A stretch of DNA of 64,000 nucleotides, taken from Micromonospora sp. WMMD1128. GTDB taxonomy: Bacteria; Actinomycetota; Actinomycetes; Mycobacteriales; Micromonosporaceae. Position 1 is the first letter of the stretch, and each line of letters starts with the position of its first letter. The stretch spans positions 3,671,501-3,735,500 of the forward strand of contig NZ_CP114902.1 of the NCBI RefSeq assembly GCF_027497235.1, written 5' to 3'. Below are positions 32,667-41,317 of this stretch, in pieces. The position numbers and the translations under genes were made by a program. Under the pieces are notes generated by a model, which did not search any database, was not told where the DNA came from, and worked only from the letters and a program-made list of their open reading frames with translations.

Positions 32667-34586
32667 TCACCTCGCCAGCAGCAGGATCAGCACGGCGGCG
32701 CCCAGCACGAGCACCACCTGGACGTAGTACTCGTGGACCAGGCCGGTCTGCGGCCGGCGGGCCAGCACGCCGAGCCGGCGGGCGGCCCGGGCGAGCCGGC
32801 GCACCAGGGCGTCCACCCCGTGGTCGTCCACCCGGGCCAGGGCGTCCGCGGCCCACCGGGTCAGCGCCGGCACGGCGGCGACCCCACGGTCGAGCCCCGC
32901 GTCGTCGAACCGGGCCAGCCCTCGGGCGACGCCGCGAACCGCGCCCGGCGCGGCGTGCACGGCCCGGTCGAGCACGCGGTCGTCGAACCGGGCCAGCCCC
33001 CGGGCCAGCGCCAGCGTCGGCCGGACCACGAGCAGCCGGGCGGCCCGGTCGAGCCCCAGCCAGGCCCGCGCCCAGCCCGGGGCCGGCAGCCGGCCCGGCG
33101 CGGCGACCGCAAGCGTCACACCGGCGACCGCCAGCAGGCCGGACAGGACCAGTTCGGCGACCCGGGTCGGCGGGGCCGGACCCGACCCGACCGCGTCGGC
33201 CACCGCCCCGGACAGCGGTGGCAGCGCCAGCACGCCGAGCACCGCCGCCCCGACCGCCAGCGGCACCAGCGGGCCCCGCTGCCCGGCGGTCACCTCGCGG
33301 GTGCCGGCGCGCTCGGTGTCGTACCCGGACGCGACGCCGGGCGGCACCGGGCGCAGGACCACCGCCAGCGCCCGACCGGCGTAGAGGGCGGCGAGCAGCG
33401 CGCCGGCCAGGCCGACCAGGTACAGCGCCGGGGACCGCTCGCGGGCGCCGGCGAGCACCTCGTCCTTGGTGGCCCACAGCGCCAACGGCGGCACCCCGGC
33501 CAGCGCCAGCGCGCCGACCGCGAAGACGGCCCCCACCAGCGGGTGGCGGCGGCCCGCGCCGCGCAGCGCGGACAGCCGGCGGGTGCCGAGCGCGGTCAGC
33601 CACGCCCCGGCGGCGAGGAACAGCAGCGCCTTGGTGGCCGCGTGGCCGATCAGGTGCGCGACCGCGCCGGCCGGGGCGACGGCGGCGCCCAGCACGACGT
33701 ACCCGAGCTGGGCGCTTGTGGAGGCGGCAAGCAGTTGCTTCAGGTCGGTCTGGGCCAGCGCCACCGCGCCGAGCGCCAGGGCGGTCAGCGCGCCGACCCA
33801 GGCGGCCACGTCCACCGCCCAGCCGGTCGCGACGAGCAGTGGGTGCGCGCGGACGAGCAGGTAGCCGCCCATCGCCACCATCGCGGCGGAGTGCAGCAGC
33901 GCGCTGACCGGGCTCGGGCCGAGCATGGCCCGGGACAGCCAGAACGAGAACGGCAGTTGGGCCGCCTTGCCGAAGCCGGCGGCCAGCACCCCGGCGGCGG
34001 CCAGGTCCCGCCAGCCGGGCGGCAGGCCGGCGAGCCCGGTCAGGTCGAGCGTGCCGCCGGCCAGTCCGGCCCCGGCCGCCAGGTAGAGCCCGAGGTCGCC
34101 GACGCGGGTGGTGAGGAACGCGGTGCCGCCCGCGGCGACGGCGTCGTCGCGCCGCCAGTGGTACGCGATCAGCGCGTACGACATCGCGCCCATGATCTCC
34201 CAGCCCAGCAGCAGCACGGGCAGCGTCGTCGCGGTGGCGGTGAGCAGCACGGCGGCGAGGAAGACGAGCATCAGCCCGTGGAACCGGGACCGGTCGGAGT
34301 GGATCTCGGTGGCGGCGTACGCGAGCACCAGCAGCGCCACCGCGGCCACCGCCGGTACGACGAGCGCGGCGAGCCCGTCGACGGACAGCCCCCACCGCGC
34401 GCCGGCCAGGAACGGCGCGTCGGCGGACGGCCGGGTCAGCGCCACCGTCGCGGCCAGGGCGGTGACAAGCGCGGCCACGCCCAGCGCCAGCGCCGGCGCG
34501 ACCCGGTCGGCCCGTCGCCCGCCGAGCAGCAGCGTCCCTCCGGCGGCGGCCGGGAGGACGACCAGGGCCCACAACGCGGCGCTCAT
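32667..34586 (-). CDS. nuoL: NADH-quinone oxidoreductase-like subunit L
   Basis: A 639-residue subunit with about 15 membrane helices. NuoL landmarks are LSVDGLAALVVPAVA, LLLGWEIMGAMSYALIAYHW (the conserved glutamate of TM5), GFGKAAQLPFSFWLSRAMLGPSPVSALLHSA, ATKALLFLAAGAWL and GVPPLALWATKDEVL. The C-terminal region (about 510-605) is soluble and Arg/Asp-rich with two similar ARGLARFDD segments, then a final helix (VVLVLGAAVLILLLA). It thus differs from the lateral amphipathic helix of E. coli NuoL. ATG 34586 overlaps the nuoK stop (ATGA). Confidence 0.9.
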   Translation of the reverse strand: MSAALWALVVLPAAAGGTLLLGGRRADRVAPALALGVAALVTALAATVALTRPSADAPFLAGARWGLSVDGLAALVVPAVAAVALLVLAYAATEIHSDRSRFHGLMLVFLAAVLLTATATTLPVLLLGWEIMGAMSYALIAYHWRRDDAVAAGGTAFLTTRVGDLGLYLAAGAGLAGGTLDLTGLAGLPPGWRDLAAAGVLAAGFGKAAQLPFSFWLSRAMLGPSPVSALLHSAAMVAMGGYLLVRAHPLLVATGWAVDVAAWVGALTALALGAVALAQTDLKQLLAASTSAQLGYVVLGAAVAPAGAVAHLIGHAATKALLFLAAGAWLTALGTRRLSALRGAGRRHPLVGAVFAVGALALAGVPPLALWATKDEVLAGARERSPALYLVGLAGALLAALYAGRALAVVLRPVPPGVASGYDTERAGTREVTAGQRGPLVPLAVGAAVLGVLALPPLSGAVADAVGSGPAPPTRVAELVLSGLLAVAGVTLAVAAPGRLPAPGWARAWLGLDRAARLLVVRPTLALARGLARFDDRVLDRAVHAAPGAVRGVARGLARFDDAGLDRGVAAVPALTRWAADALARVDDHGVDALVRRLARAARRLGVLARRPQTGLVHEYYVQVVLVLGAAVLILLLAR

Positions 34587-34888
34587 CCGCGCAGCTCCCC
34601 CGCCATGTCGGTCATGTCCGCGTCGCCCGACCGGAACAGCAGGGTCACCACGGCGAAGCCCATCGCCATCTCCACCGTCATCGCGGCGATCACCACAAGC
34701 ACCAGCACCTGCCCGTCCGGCTGCTGCGGGGCCAGGAACCACCAGAGGGCCGCGGCGGCCACGATCACCCCGTTGATCATGAGTTCGAGGCCCATCATCA
34801 CCATCACGACCGCCTGCTGGCTCAACGCGCCGTACAGGCCGACGCTGAACAGCGCGGAGGCGAGCAGCAGGAACATCGGCAGCGTCAC
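34583..34888 (-). CDS. nuoK: NADH-quinone oxidoreductase-like subunit K
   Basis: A 101-residue, three-helix subunit: LPMFLLLASALFSVGLYGALSQQAVVMVMMGLELMINGVIVAAAALW, then VLVLVVIAAMTVEMAMGFAVVTLLF. The two membrane glutamates essential in NuoK are seen in GLELMIN and TVEMAMG. The GTG start at 34888 overlaps the nuoJ stop (GTGA). The short polar tail (RSGDADMTDMAGELRG) is not conserved. Confidence 0.92.
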   Translation of the reverse strand: MTLPMFLLLASALFSVGLYGALSQQAVVMVMMGLELMINGVIVAAAALWWFLAPQQPDGQVLVLVVIAAMTVEMAMGFAVVTLLFRSGDADMTDMAGELRG

Positions 34889-35406
34889 GGGCGCTCCGGG
34901 GAGTCCGCGCGGTCGTACCGGCCCCGGGCGGTGGCGAGCACCAACGCGGCGACCATGGTGGCGAACAGCACCGCCGAGACCGCCATCATGACCAGCATCT
35001 TCGAACCCATGATCGCCTCGCCCAGGGCCCGGGTCGGATCGGCGGGCGGCTCGCCCCGGCGGGTGGGCCACGGCACGAGCACCGAGCCGGCCGCCAGCAC
35101 GACGAAGACGCCCACCGAGACCGCCAGCGCGCCGCGCCGGTTGTGCAGCATCGACATCGGCATCAGACCGGCCGGGTTCATCATGAACATCACCATGAAG
35201 ACCGCCATGATGGCCATCTCCATGACCATCATCAGGACGGTCACCACGCCCAGATAACCCAGGTCGAGCAGGAGCAGCTCGCCACCGACCGCGACGAACG
35301 ACAGCGCCAGCGCGAACGTCGCCCGGGCCATCGAGTCCACGGTGAACACCGCGACACCGGACGCCACGGCGACAAGCGCCAGCACGACGAAGGCGACGAC
35401 CGCCAC
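34885..35406 (-). CDS. nuoJ: NADH-quinone oxidoreductase-like subunit J
   Basis: A 173-residue subunit with five hydrophobic segments, including MAVVAFVVLALVAVASGVAVFT, GVVTVLMMVMEMAIMAVFMVMFMM and MLVMMAVSAVLFATMVAALVL. The order (after H, before K) and the pattern of helices match NuoJ. The typical Y-V-G-A-I motif is replaced by GYLGVVTVLMMV, so this is a divergent member. GTG start, one base from the nuoH stop. Confidence 0.82.
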   Translation of the reverse strand: MAVVAFVVLALVAVASGVAVFTVDSMARATFALALSFVAVGGELLLLDLGYLGVVTVLMMVMEMAIMAVFMVMFMMNPAGLMPMSMLHNRRGALAVSVGVFVVLAAGSVLVPWPTRRGEPPADPTRALGEAIMGSKMLVMMAVSAVLFATMVAALVLATARGRYDRADSPERP

Positions 35407-35407
35407 C

Positions 35408-36331
35408 TCAACCCCTCCCCACCACGAGCACGGCCACCACGAGCACCTGCGCCAGCGTGGCGGGCAGCACCACCAGCCAGGCCACCCGCATCAGCCGGTC
35501 CGCCCGCAGCACCGGCACCCGGCCGCGCAGCGCCACCAGGGCGGCCAGCACGGCGCCCGTCTTCACCACGCTCCACAGCCACGCCGGCAGCAGCGGCCCC
35601 GACCCGCCGCCGAGGAACAGCGCCACCGCCGTCGCCGCACCCGCCGCCAGCAGCGCGTACCGGCCGGCGAGCAGGACCAGCCGGTCCACGCCGGACGGTT
35701 CGGCCAGCACGCCGCCGGCCACGTCCCGCCCGTCCGGGTAGGCGAACGGCCCGGACATGCTGAACGCGAGCACCGCGCCGAGCATGACCAGGAACGCCAC
35801 CGGCATCCACACCACGAACCACAGCCCCCGCTGGGCCGCCACCACGTCGGCGATCCGCAGACTGCCGGCCGCCACCGCCGGGGCGGTCAGCGCGAACATC
35901 AGCGGCAACTCGTAGCCGAGCGCCTGGGCCAGGAACCGGTAGCCCCCGACCAGGCCGTACCCGCTGTTGCTGCCCCACCCGGCGAGCCACACCGCCGCCC
36001 AGAGCAGCACGTCCATCGCGTTGAACCAGACCACCCCGACCGGCAGGTCGGCCACCACCCGGTCGCCCAGCGGCACCACCACGACCATCAGCAGCGCCAC
36101 CACCAGCGGCCCGGCCAGCCCGAGCCGCCACAGCAGCAGGTCCGCCGCCACCACACGCCGACGGCGCTGCCGCAGCAGCCGGGCCGTCTCCCACAGCGGC
36201 CGTCCGGCCCGGTACGCGACCGTCGGGCCGCCGGCCGGGTCCAGCAGCCCCGCCAGCACCGCGGCGGCCAGCGCGAGACCGAGCAGCACCCCGGCGGCCG
36301 GTAGCACACCCCACCACGGACCGGCGGTCAC
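35408..36331 (-). CDS. nuoH: NADH-quinone oxidoreductase-like subunit H
   Basis: A 307-residue subunit with about eight hydrophobic segments. The quinone-site loop region GWGSNSGYGLVGGYRFLAQALGYELPLMFAL retains the G-x-x-R and Y-E-L-P-L features of NuoH and HycD, the subunit that connects the membrane arm to the quinone chamber. In ordinary complex I, nuoI follows nuoH. Here nuoJ follows directly and no nuoI is present. The GTG start overlaps the NuoB/D-like gene (GTGA). Confidence 0.85.
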   Translation of the reverse strand: MTAGPWWGVLPAAGVLLGLALAAAVLAGLLDPAGGPTVAYRAGRPLWETARLLRQRRRRVVAADLLLWRLGLAGPLVVALLMVVVVPLGDRVVADLPVGVVWFNAMDVLLWAAVWLAGWGSNSGYGLVGGYRFLAQALGYELPLMFALTAPAVAAGSLRIADVVAAQRGLWFVVWMPVAFLVMLGAVLAFSMSGPFAYPDGRDVAGGVLAEPSGVDRLVLLAGRYALLAAGAATAVALFLGGGSGPLLPAWLWSVVKTGAVLAALVALRGRVPVLRADRLMRVAWLVVLPATLAQVLVVAVLVVGRG

Positions 36332-37407
36332 GACCGCACCCCCGCGGCCACCACCGCGTCCGGGTCGGGGTCGAACGAGGCCAGCACCACCCGGGCCGCG
36401 GCCAGGTCGAGCCCGACCGTCAGCCGGGCGGCCACCGCCAGCACCGCCGCCGCGTCCGGCTCCGGCGCGGCCGGGTCACCGCCGGCCAGCAGCCGGTCCG
36501 TCTCGGCCAGCCGGCGCCGCCACCGGTCGGTCGCGTCGCCGCAGACCGCCGCCGGACCGGCCAGCCCCGCACGCGCCGCCGTCACCTCGGGCAGCACGCC
36601 CAGGCCGTCGGTGGCGCGGCGCAACGCACGCGAGCGCCGGGCCCGCCGGTCCAGCGGCCGGAAACCGGCGTACGCCGTGGCGAATGACACGTTGTCGACG
36701 AGCGCGTCGCGCAGCCGCCGCGCGGTGGCCGCGCCCGCCGGCCAGCCCGCCACCGCCCAGAGCCGGCCGAGCGCGTCGAGGTGGGCCACCGCCTGCCGGC
36801 GTCGGCGCAGCTCAGGATGGTCCACGTCCGGGTACGGCCGCACCGCCGCCGGATCGGCCGGGGGCAGCACCCGGGCGTCCGCCGACTGCACCACGTCGCC
36901 CTGCACGGCCAGCTCCACGACCAGGCCGGCGGGCCAGTCCGCGAGCACCGGACCGAGCGCCAGGCGCAGCACGTCCAGTTTCAGCCCGTCGCGGTCCTCG
37001 GCCCGCTCGGCCATCATCAGGCCGCCCGGCATGGACATCCCGTCGTGGTCGCCGTGTCCGGACGGTCCCGGCCCGCCGCCGTGCGGCTCGTCGTCGGTCC
37101 CGGTCAGCCGGGCGACGGCCGCGTGCAGCGCGGACGCTGCACCGGCCCGGTCGGTGACCCGTACCCGCGCCCGGGGCCCCGGGAACTGCGCCCACACCCG
37201 CTCGATCGCCGCCGCCAGCTCCGGTCCCGGTTCGCCGGCGACCACAAGCAGGTCGGCGTCCGCCGGGGACGCCGCGAGCGGCCACCCGGCCCGATCGGCG
37301 TGCGCCTCCACGGCCAGGCGGGCGACGGTGGCGCCGGGCACGGCGGCGACCAGCAGGTGCGGCCGGCGGCCCGCCCAGCGGGCCAGGAGGTCACCGGTCA
37401 GGCCCAC
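36328..37407 (-). CDS. NuoB/NuoD-like fusion-type protein lacking Fe-S cysteines
   Basis: A 359-residue protein between nuoA and nuoH, the position where nuoB, C and D normally lie. Residues about 10-85 resemble NuoB: SPADADLLVVAGEPGPELAAAIERVWAQFPGPRARVRV aligns by eye with the SPRQADLLIVAG...PALRRLYDQMPEP region. However, none of the four N2-cluster cysteines is present, and the only cysteine is near residue 317. From about residue 135 it has HGDHDGMSMPG and DGLKLDVLRLALGP, WPAGLVVELAVQGDVVQSADARVL, which recalls the beginning of NuoD/HycE proteins. This homology is read by eye. GTG 37407 gives a 10-base overlap with nuoA. A longer frame to 37836 is a shadow. Confidence 0.5.
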   Translation of the reverse strand: MGLTGDLLARWAGRRPHLLVAAVPGATVARLAVEAHADRAGWPLAASPADADLLVVAGEPGPELAAAIERVWAQFPGPRARVRVTDRAGAASALHAAVARLTGTDDEPHGGGPGPSGHGDHDGMSMPGGLMMAERAEDRDGLKLDVLRLALGPVLADWPAGLVVELAVQGDVVQSADARVLPPADPAAVRPYPDVDHPELRRRRQAVAHLDALGRLWAVAGWPAGAATARRLRDALVDNVSFATAYAGFRPLDRRARRSRALRRATDGLGVLPEVTAARAGLAGPAAVCGDATDRWRRRLAETDRLLAGGDPAAPEPDAAAVLAVAARLTVGLDLAAARVVLASFDPDPDAVVAAGVRS

Positions 37408-37748
37408 CGCAACGCGCCCTCCCGCCAGGCGTAGACGACGCCGGCCATCAGCAGACCGAGGAAGACGAACATCTCCACCACGGCGGGCGTGCCGACGTCG
37501 GCGACCACCACCGCCCACGGGTACATGAACAGCATCTCCACGTCGAAGGCGAGGAAGAGCAGGCTGACCGCGTACCAGCGGACGTGGAACCGGGAGACGG
37601 CGTGCTCGCGGGGCGGCATCCCGGACCGGAACGCGGCGGCGGTCGACGGCGCGACGGCCACCGCCGTGCGCAGGTGCGCCAGGTACAGCGTGCCCACTCC
37701 GGCGACGGCCAGCCCGAGCATGGCTAGCACCGGCGCGTACCGTTCCAT
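37398..37748 (-). CDS. nuoA: NADH-quinone oxidoreductase-like subunit A
   Basis: A 116-residue subunit with three membrane helices. The central segment HVRWYAVSLLFLAFDVEMLFMYPWAVV is the strongly conserved F-D-x-E-x-x-x-x-x-P-W motif of NuoA/NDH-3. The start at 37748 has a purine-rich GGAACAGGACGG upstream. It opens an eight-gene operon of complex-I membrane subunits with a degenerate NuoB/D-like protein. The promoter lies in the 97-base gap to the antiporter gene or further upstream. Confidence 0.9.
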   Translation of the reverse strand: MERYAPVLAMLGLAVAGVGTLYLAHLRTAVAVAPSTAAAFRSGMPPREHAVSRFHVRWYAVSLLFLAFDVEMLFMYPWAVVVADVGTPAVVEMFVFLGLLMAGVVYAWREGALRWA

Positions 37749-37845
37749 CCGTCCTGTTCCTTCCCGAATCGGTGCCTCCACCCTGCCAGCCCCCGGGCGT
37801 TCCCGCCCGGCGACGCGGAGGGTGTACCTCGACCATGCGGTCCAG

Positions 37846-39060
37846 CTACCGCTTCGAGATCTCGTGGTGCCCGGCGGCGTACCAGCGGCGGCCCGGCATC
37901 GCGGTGGCGCCGTGCACCACCACGCTGAGCGCGACGACGAGGCTGCCGGCGGTCCAGAGCAGCGGGTCCCGCGCGCCCTCGTCGGCGCTGAAGGCCAGGT
38001 AGAACAGCGCGGACACACCGATCGGGCCGAACCAGCCGAGGAAGACCAGATCCCGCCAGTTCATCCCGAGCGGCTTCCGGAGCGCCAGCACCACCGGCAG
38101 CCGCCGCAGCAGCAGGACCGCAACGGCGAACAGCGGCAGCCGCCAGCCGGCATCGAGCCAGTCACGCCACGGCAGCTCGACGCCGAGCAGGAAGAACAGT
38201 GGCAGCACCAGGTAGCGGGTGAGCGTGTCGTCAAGCTTCTGCTCGGCGATCCGGGGCTGGTCGCCGATGACCCGGTTGTAGGCCAGCCCGGTGACGAACG
38301 CGGCGAGGATGCCGTCGGTGTCCAGCACCCGCGCGACCCCGAGCGCGGCGATGCCGAGCAGCATCGCGAAGACCAGAAGCGAACCCTGGTCGAGGGTCTC
38401 CCGGCGGCTCGCCGCGCGCACGGCGTGACCGGCCAGCCAACCGAGCAGGACACCGACGGCCACCGCGCCGAGCACGCCCCACACCGCTGCGGTCACCTGG
38501 TCGGCCCACGGCTGCGCACCGATGCCGGCCAGGGCGAGGACGACGAGCGGAAACGCGAGCCCGTCGTTGCCGCCGGACTCGCCGCTGATCACCTGCCGGA
38601 GCCGGGCGGGCAGTTGCCGCTCGGCCGGGCCGCCGGAGACGATGCCCGAGGCCAGCACCGGGTCGGTGGGGGTCAGGCAGGTGCCGAGCAGCGCGGCCAG
38701 GCCCAGGGGCGTGCCGAGCACCAGCCAGGACAGTCCGGTGCTGAGCAGCGCCATCCCGATCATGCCGGCGGAGAGCAGCACGAGCACCGGCCGCAGCACG
38801 GCCCGGTAGCCGGCGAGCGGAAAACGCAGCGCGACCGCCATCAGCGACACCGCCAGCAGGGCCCGGCTCACCTCACGGTTCAGCTCGGCGCCCAGCCGGT
38901 CGCCGACGTCGACCAGGCCGAACACCGGGCCCGCCAGCACCCCCAGGGCAAGCGCCAGCAGCGGCTCGGACAGCACGGTCCGGCGGATGGCGCTCGACCA
39001 GAACGCCAGCAGGACACCGAGACCCCCGACCAGGGCGTACGCGAGCAGCAGCGGACTCAT
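37846..39060 (-). CDS. Na+/H+ antiporter, CPA1 (NhaP-like) family
   Basis: A 404-residue protein with about 12 hydrophobic segments. CPA1 landmarks are CLTPTDPVLASGIVSGG (ion-site T-D region), ISGESGGNDGLAFPLV (the E-S-x-x-N-D-G motif) and FGPIGVSALFYLAFSA. The family exchanges Na+ or K+ for H+. It is on the same strand immediately upstream of the nuo-like operon (97 bases), so it may form part of a cation/proton-energetics unit with it. The link is only positional. Confidence 0.87.
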   Translation of the reverse strand: MSPLLLAYALVGGLGVLLAFWSSAIRRTVLSEPLLALALGVLAGPVFGLVDVGDRLGAELNREVSRALLAVSLMAVALRFPLAGYRAVLRPVLVLLSAGMIGMALLSTGLSWLVLGTPLGLAALLGTCLTPTDPVLASGIVSGGPAERQLPARLRQVISGESGGNDGLAFPLVVLALAGIGAQPWADQVTAAVWGVLGAVAVGVLLGWLAGHAVRAASRRETLDQGSLLVFAMLLGIAALGVARVLDTDGILAAFVTGLAYNRVIGDQPRIAEQKLDDTLTRYLVLPLFFLLGVELPWRDWLDAGWRLPLFAVAVLLLRRLPVVLALRKPLGMNWRDLVFLGWFGPIGVSALFYLAFSADEGARDPLLWTAGSLVVALSVVVHGATAMPGRRWYAAGHHEISKR

Positions 39061-39125
39061 ACCGGCCCGCTACCCGTCGTGCCCCCCGGCCACACCCGCT
39101 TCGCGGCGTCCGCCTAGGTGAGCGC

Positions 39126-39989
39126 TCAGTACACCCAGACCCGGGTCTTCTTCGGCAGGACGTCCTGCGCCCACAGCCAGTCCATCGCCGGCAGTGTCAC
39201 CCGGACGCATCCGTGCGACGCCGGGTACGGCGGGACGCTTGTGTAGCCGTGGATCGCGATCCCCTGCTCCTGGAAGTACTTCGGCCGGTACAACCGACCG
39301 AGCGGGCCGTCGCGCCAACCGTCGACCTGCCAGTCGATCGTCCATTTGCCGCGCGGGGTGTCCGCCAGGTAGGTCTCACCCTGGTAGGTGTAGTTCTCGA
39401 ACGTGCCGGTCGAGGTGTTGAAGATCCGGCTCACCTCGCCGTCGTCGACGATCATGAGCAGTTGCCGGTCCAGGTCCACCTCGGCGAGGTGACCGTCGGT
39501 GCTGCGGGCGTCCGGGCGTTTCCCGTCGTCGAGCGCGGCCCGGGTCTTCGCGCCGACGATCCCGTCGGGCCGGAGACCGGCGGCCTTCTGTACCGCGTAG
39601 ACGGCCTGCTCGGTGAGCAGGCCGAAGGTGCCGTCCGACTCGCCCACCCAGTATCCGAGCCGGTCCAGCCGCTCCTGCAGCGCCCGGACCGCGTCGCCGG
39701 TGTCGCCACGACGCAGGGCGTCGCGCGCCCCGGCGTCGGGCGGGCTCGACGGCGACGGGCTCGACGACGCCGAGGGCGACGCCGACGGGGGTGACGCCGA
39801 CGTGGGCGACGCCGCCGAGGGCGAGGCCATGGTCGGCGCGGGCGCCGCACCTGTCGACGGGGCCGTCGAGGTCGCCGACGGCGGTGTCGCCCGGCTCGCG
39901 CCGGGCTGGTCCGGGCCCTCGCCGCAGCCGGCGGCCAGCACCAGCAGGGCGGCCGAGGTGACGGTTGCCGTGATGTGTCGACTCTTCAT
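39126..39989 (-). CDS. L,D-transpeptidase lipoprotein with peptidoglycan-binding domain
   Basis: A 287-residue exported protein. A lipoprotein signal ends in LVLAAGC. A Ser/Ala/Pro linker (about 35-80) of repeated SPSAS-like units follows, then PG_binding_1 (DTGDAVRALQERLDRLGYW ... GLRPDGIVGAKTRAAL, about 85-145) and YkuD (about 160-287), with the catalytic block IHGYTSVPPYPASHGCVRV containing the H-x-x-x-x... and S-H-G-C-V-R signature. It would form or modify L,D cross-links in cell-wall peptidoglycan. ATG 39989 is chosen because the signal peptide begins there. A longer frame to 40016 adds 9 poorly placed residues. Confidence 0.88.
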   Translation of the reverse strand: MKSRHITATVTSAALLVLAAGCGEGPDQPGASRATPPSATSTAPSTGAAPAPTMASPSAASPTSASPPSASPSASSSPSPSSPPDAGARDALRRGDTGDAVRALQERLDRLGYWVGESDGTFGLLTEQAVYAVQKAAGLRPDGIVGAKTRAALDDGKRPDARSTDGHLAEVDLDRQLLMIVDDGEVSRIFNTSTGTFENYTYQGETYLADTPRGKWTIDWQVDGWRDGPLGRLYRPKYFQEQGIAIHGYTSVPPYPASHGCVRVTLPAMDWLWAQDVLPKKTRVWVY

Positions 39990-40108
39990 GATCAGCGTGC
40001 CGGGGTCCCGGCCCACCCCCTTCGCGAATCCGATCGGAGTCTCCCCCCACCAGGTAAACAGACCCTTCGGCAGGTATGCAAAGGGCCACCAGTGGGGACT
40101 ACGGCGGG

Positions 40109-41311
40109 ATGAACCCCGCCCCGCGTACCCTTCGTGCCCGGCTGACCGCGGCCTGGTCCGGATTCTGGTTGGTGCCGGCGGCGTTCGCCGCGGGTGCGGT
40201 GCTGCTGGCGCTCGGGCTGTCGGTGGCCGAGTTGCGGCTGGGCCTGCCGACCGGCGGTTTCCTGCCCAGCAGCGTGGCCGGCGCCCGATCGCTGCTGTCG
40301 TCGATCATCACCGCGATGATCTCGTTCACCGCGCTGGTCTTCTCCATCACGGTGGTGGCCGTGCAACTGGCCAGCAGCCAGTACTCGCCCCGGGTGCTCC
40401 GGACCTTCCTGCAGGACCGGATCACGCAGGCGGCGTTGGGCACCTTCCTGGCGACCGCGCTGTTCGCCATGGTGGTGCTGGCCGCGCTGCCGGCCGGCTC
40501 CGACGCCCGGCTGCCGGAGCTGTCGCTCGCGGTGACGATGGTCCTCGTGCTCGCCAGCAGCGGGCTGTTCGTCTACTACCTGCACCACGTCACGACGGTC
40601 ATGCGGGTCTCGCACATCATCGTGGCGGTCGGCGCGCAGACCCGCCGGGTCATCGAGGAACAGTATCCGGTCGGCCCGCCGCCCGGACCCGTCGCGCCGC
40701 TGGCCCCACCGGTGCAGGTGATCACCGCCACCGCGCCCGGGATGGTCGACCACGTCGACCTCGACCGGCTCGCCGCGCTGGCCCGGGGGCACGACTGCGC
40801 CCTGTCGGTCCTGCCCGCGCCGGGCGACTTCGTCGTGGCCGGGCAACCGCTGATCGCGGTTCACCCGCTGCCGGGCAGATCCTCCCCCACGCCGGTGCCG
40901 GACGCACGGGCGTGCGTCGCGGTGAGCCTGGGCGTCGAACGGACCCTCGGACAGGACGTCGGGTTCGGGTTCCGGCAGCTGACCGACATCGCCGAGCGTG
41001 CCCTCTCCCCCGGGATCAACGACACCACCACCGCTGTCCGCAGCGTGCAGGAGATGCACGACCTACTGCGCCGCCTCGCCGGCCGACCCGGTCAGCGCAT
41101 GCTCGTCGACGACCCCGACGGCACCCCACGCGTCCGGGCCCGGACACAGGTCTTCGACGGCTTCCTCGCCGTCGCGATCGACGACATCCGGCGGGCCGGG
41201 CAGGATCAGCCGCGGATCACCCGGCTCCTGGACGCCGTGCTCGCCGACCTGCGCACCGTGGCGCGGCCGGAACACCTGCCCGACATCGTCCGACGGATCC
41301 GGGCGACGTAG
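40109..41311 (+). CDS. DUF2254 membrane protein
   Basis: A 400-residue protein of the DUF2254 family. Four N-terminal hydrophobic segments (FWLVPAAFAAGAVLLALGL, LLSSIITAMISFTALVFSITVVAVQLAS, AALGTFLATALFAMVVLAALP, LAVTMVLVLASSGLFVYYLHHV) are followed by a large soluble domain. This contains SSQYSPRVLRTFLQD, the family's hallmark block, and later FGFRQLTDIAERALSPGINDTTTAV. Function is unknown. ATG 40109 is used, but an ATG at 40076 in frame is also possible since neither has a clear ribosome site. It is divergent from the L,D-transpeptidase gene across about 120 bases. Confidence 0.85.
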   Translation: MNPAPRTLRARLTAAWSGFWLVPAAFAAGAVLLALGLSVAELRLGLPTGGFLPSSVAGARSLLSSIITAMISFTALVFSITVVAVQLASSQYSPRVLRTFLQDRITQAALGTFLATALFAMVVLAALPAGSDARLPELSLAVTMVLVLASSGLFVYYLHHVTTVMRVSHIIVAVGAQTRRVIEEQYPVGPPPGPVAPLAPPVQVITATAPGMVDHVDLDRLAALARGHDCALSVLPAPGDFVVAGQPLIAVHPLPGRSSPTPVPDARACVAVSLGVERTLGQDVGFGFRQLTDIAERALSPGINDTTTAVRSVQEMHDLLRRLAGRPGQRMLVDDPDGTPRVRARTQVFDGFLAVAIDDIRRAGQDQPRITRLLDAVLADLRTVARPEHLPDIVRRIRAT

Positions 41312-41317
41312 CCCGCG

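Noticed and set aside
29776..34572. A single 1598-codon open frame over the nuo genes
   Set aside because: Only its C-terminal part (nuoN) is real. The rest is an Arg/Gly/Ala-rich frame in the shadow of nuoM and nuoL, caused by the extreme GC content.
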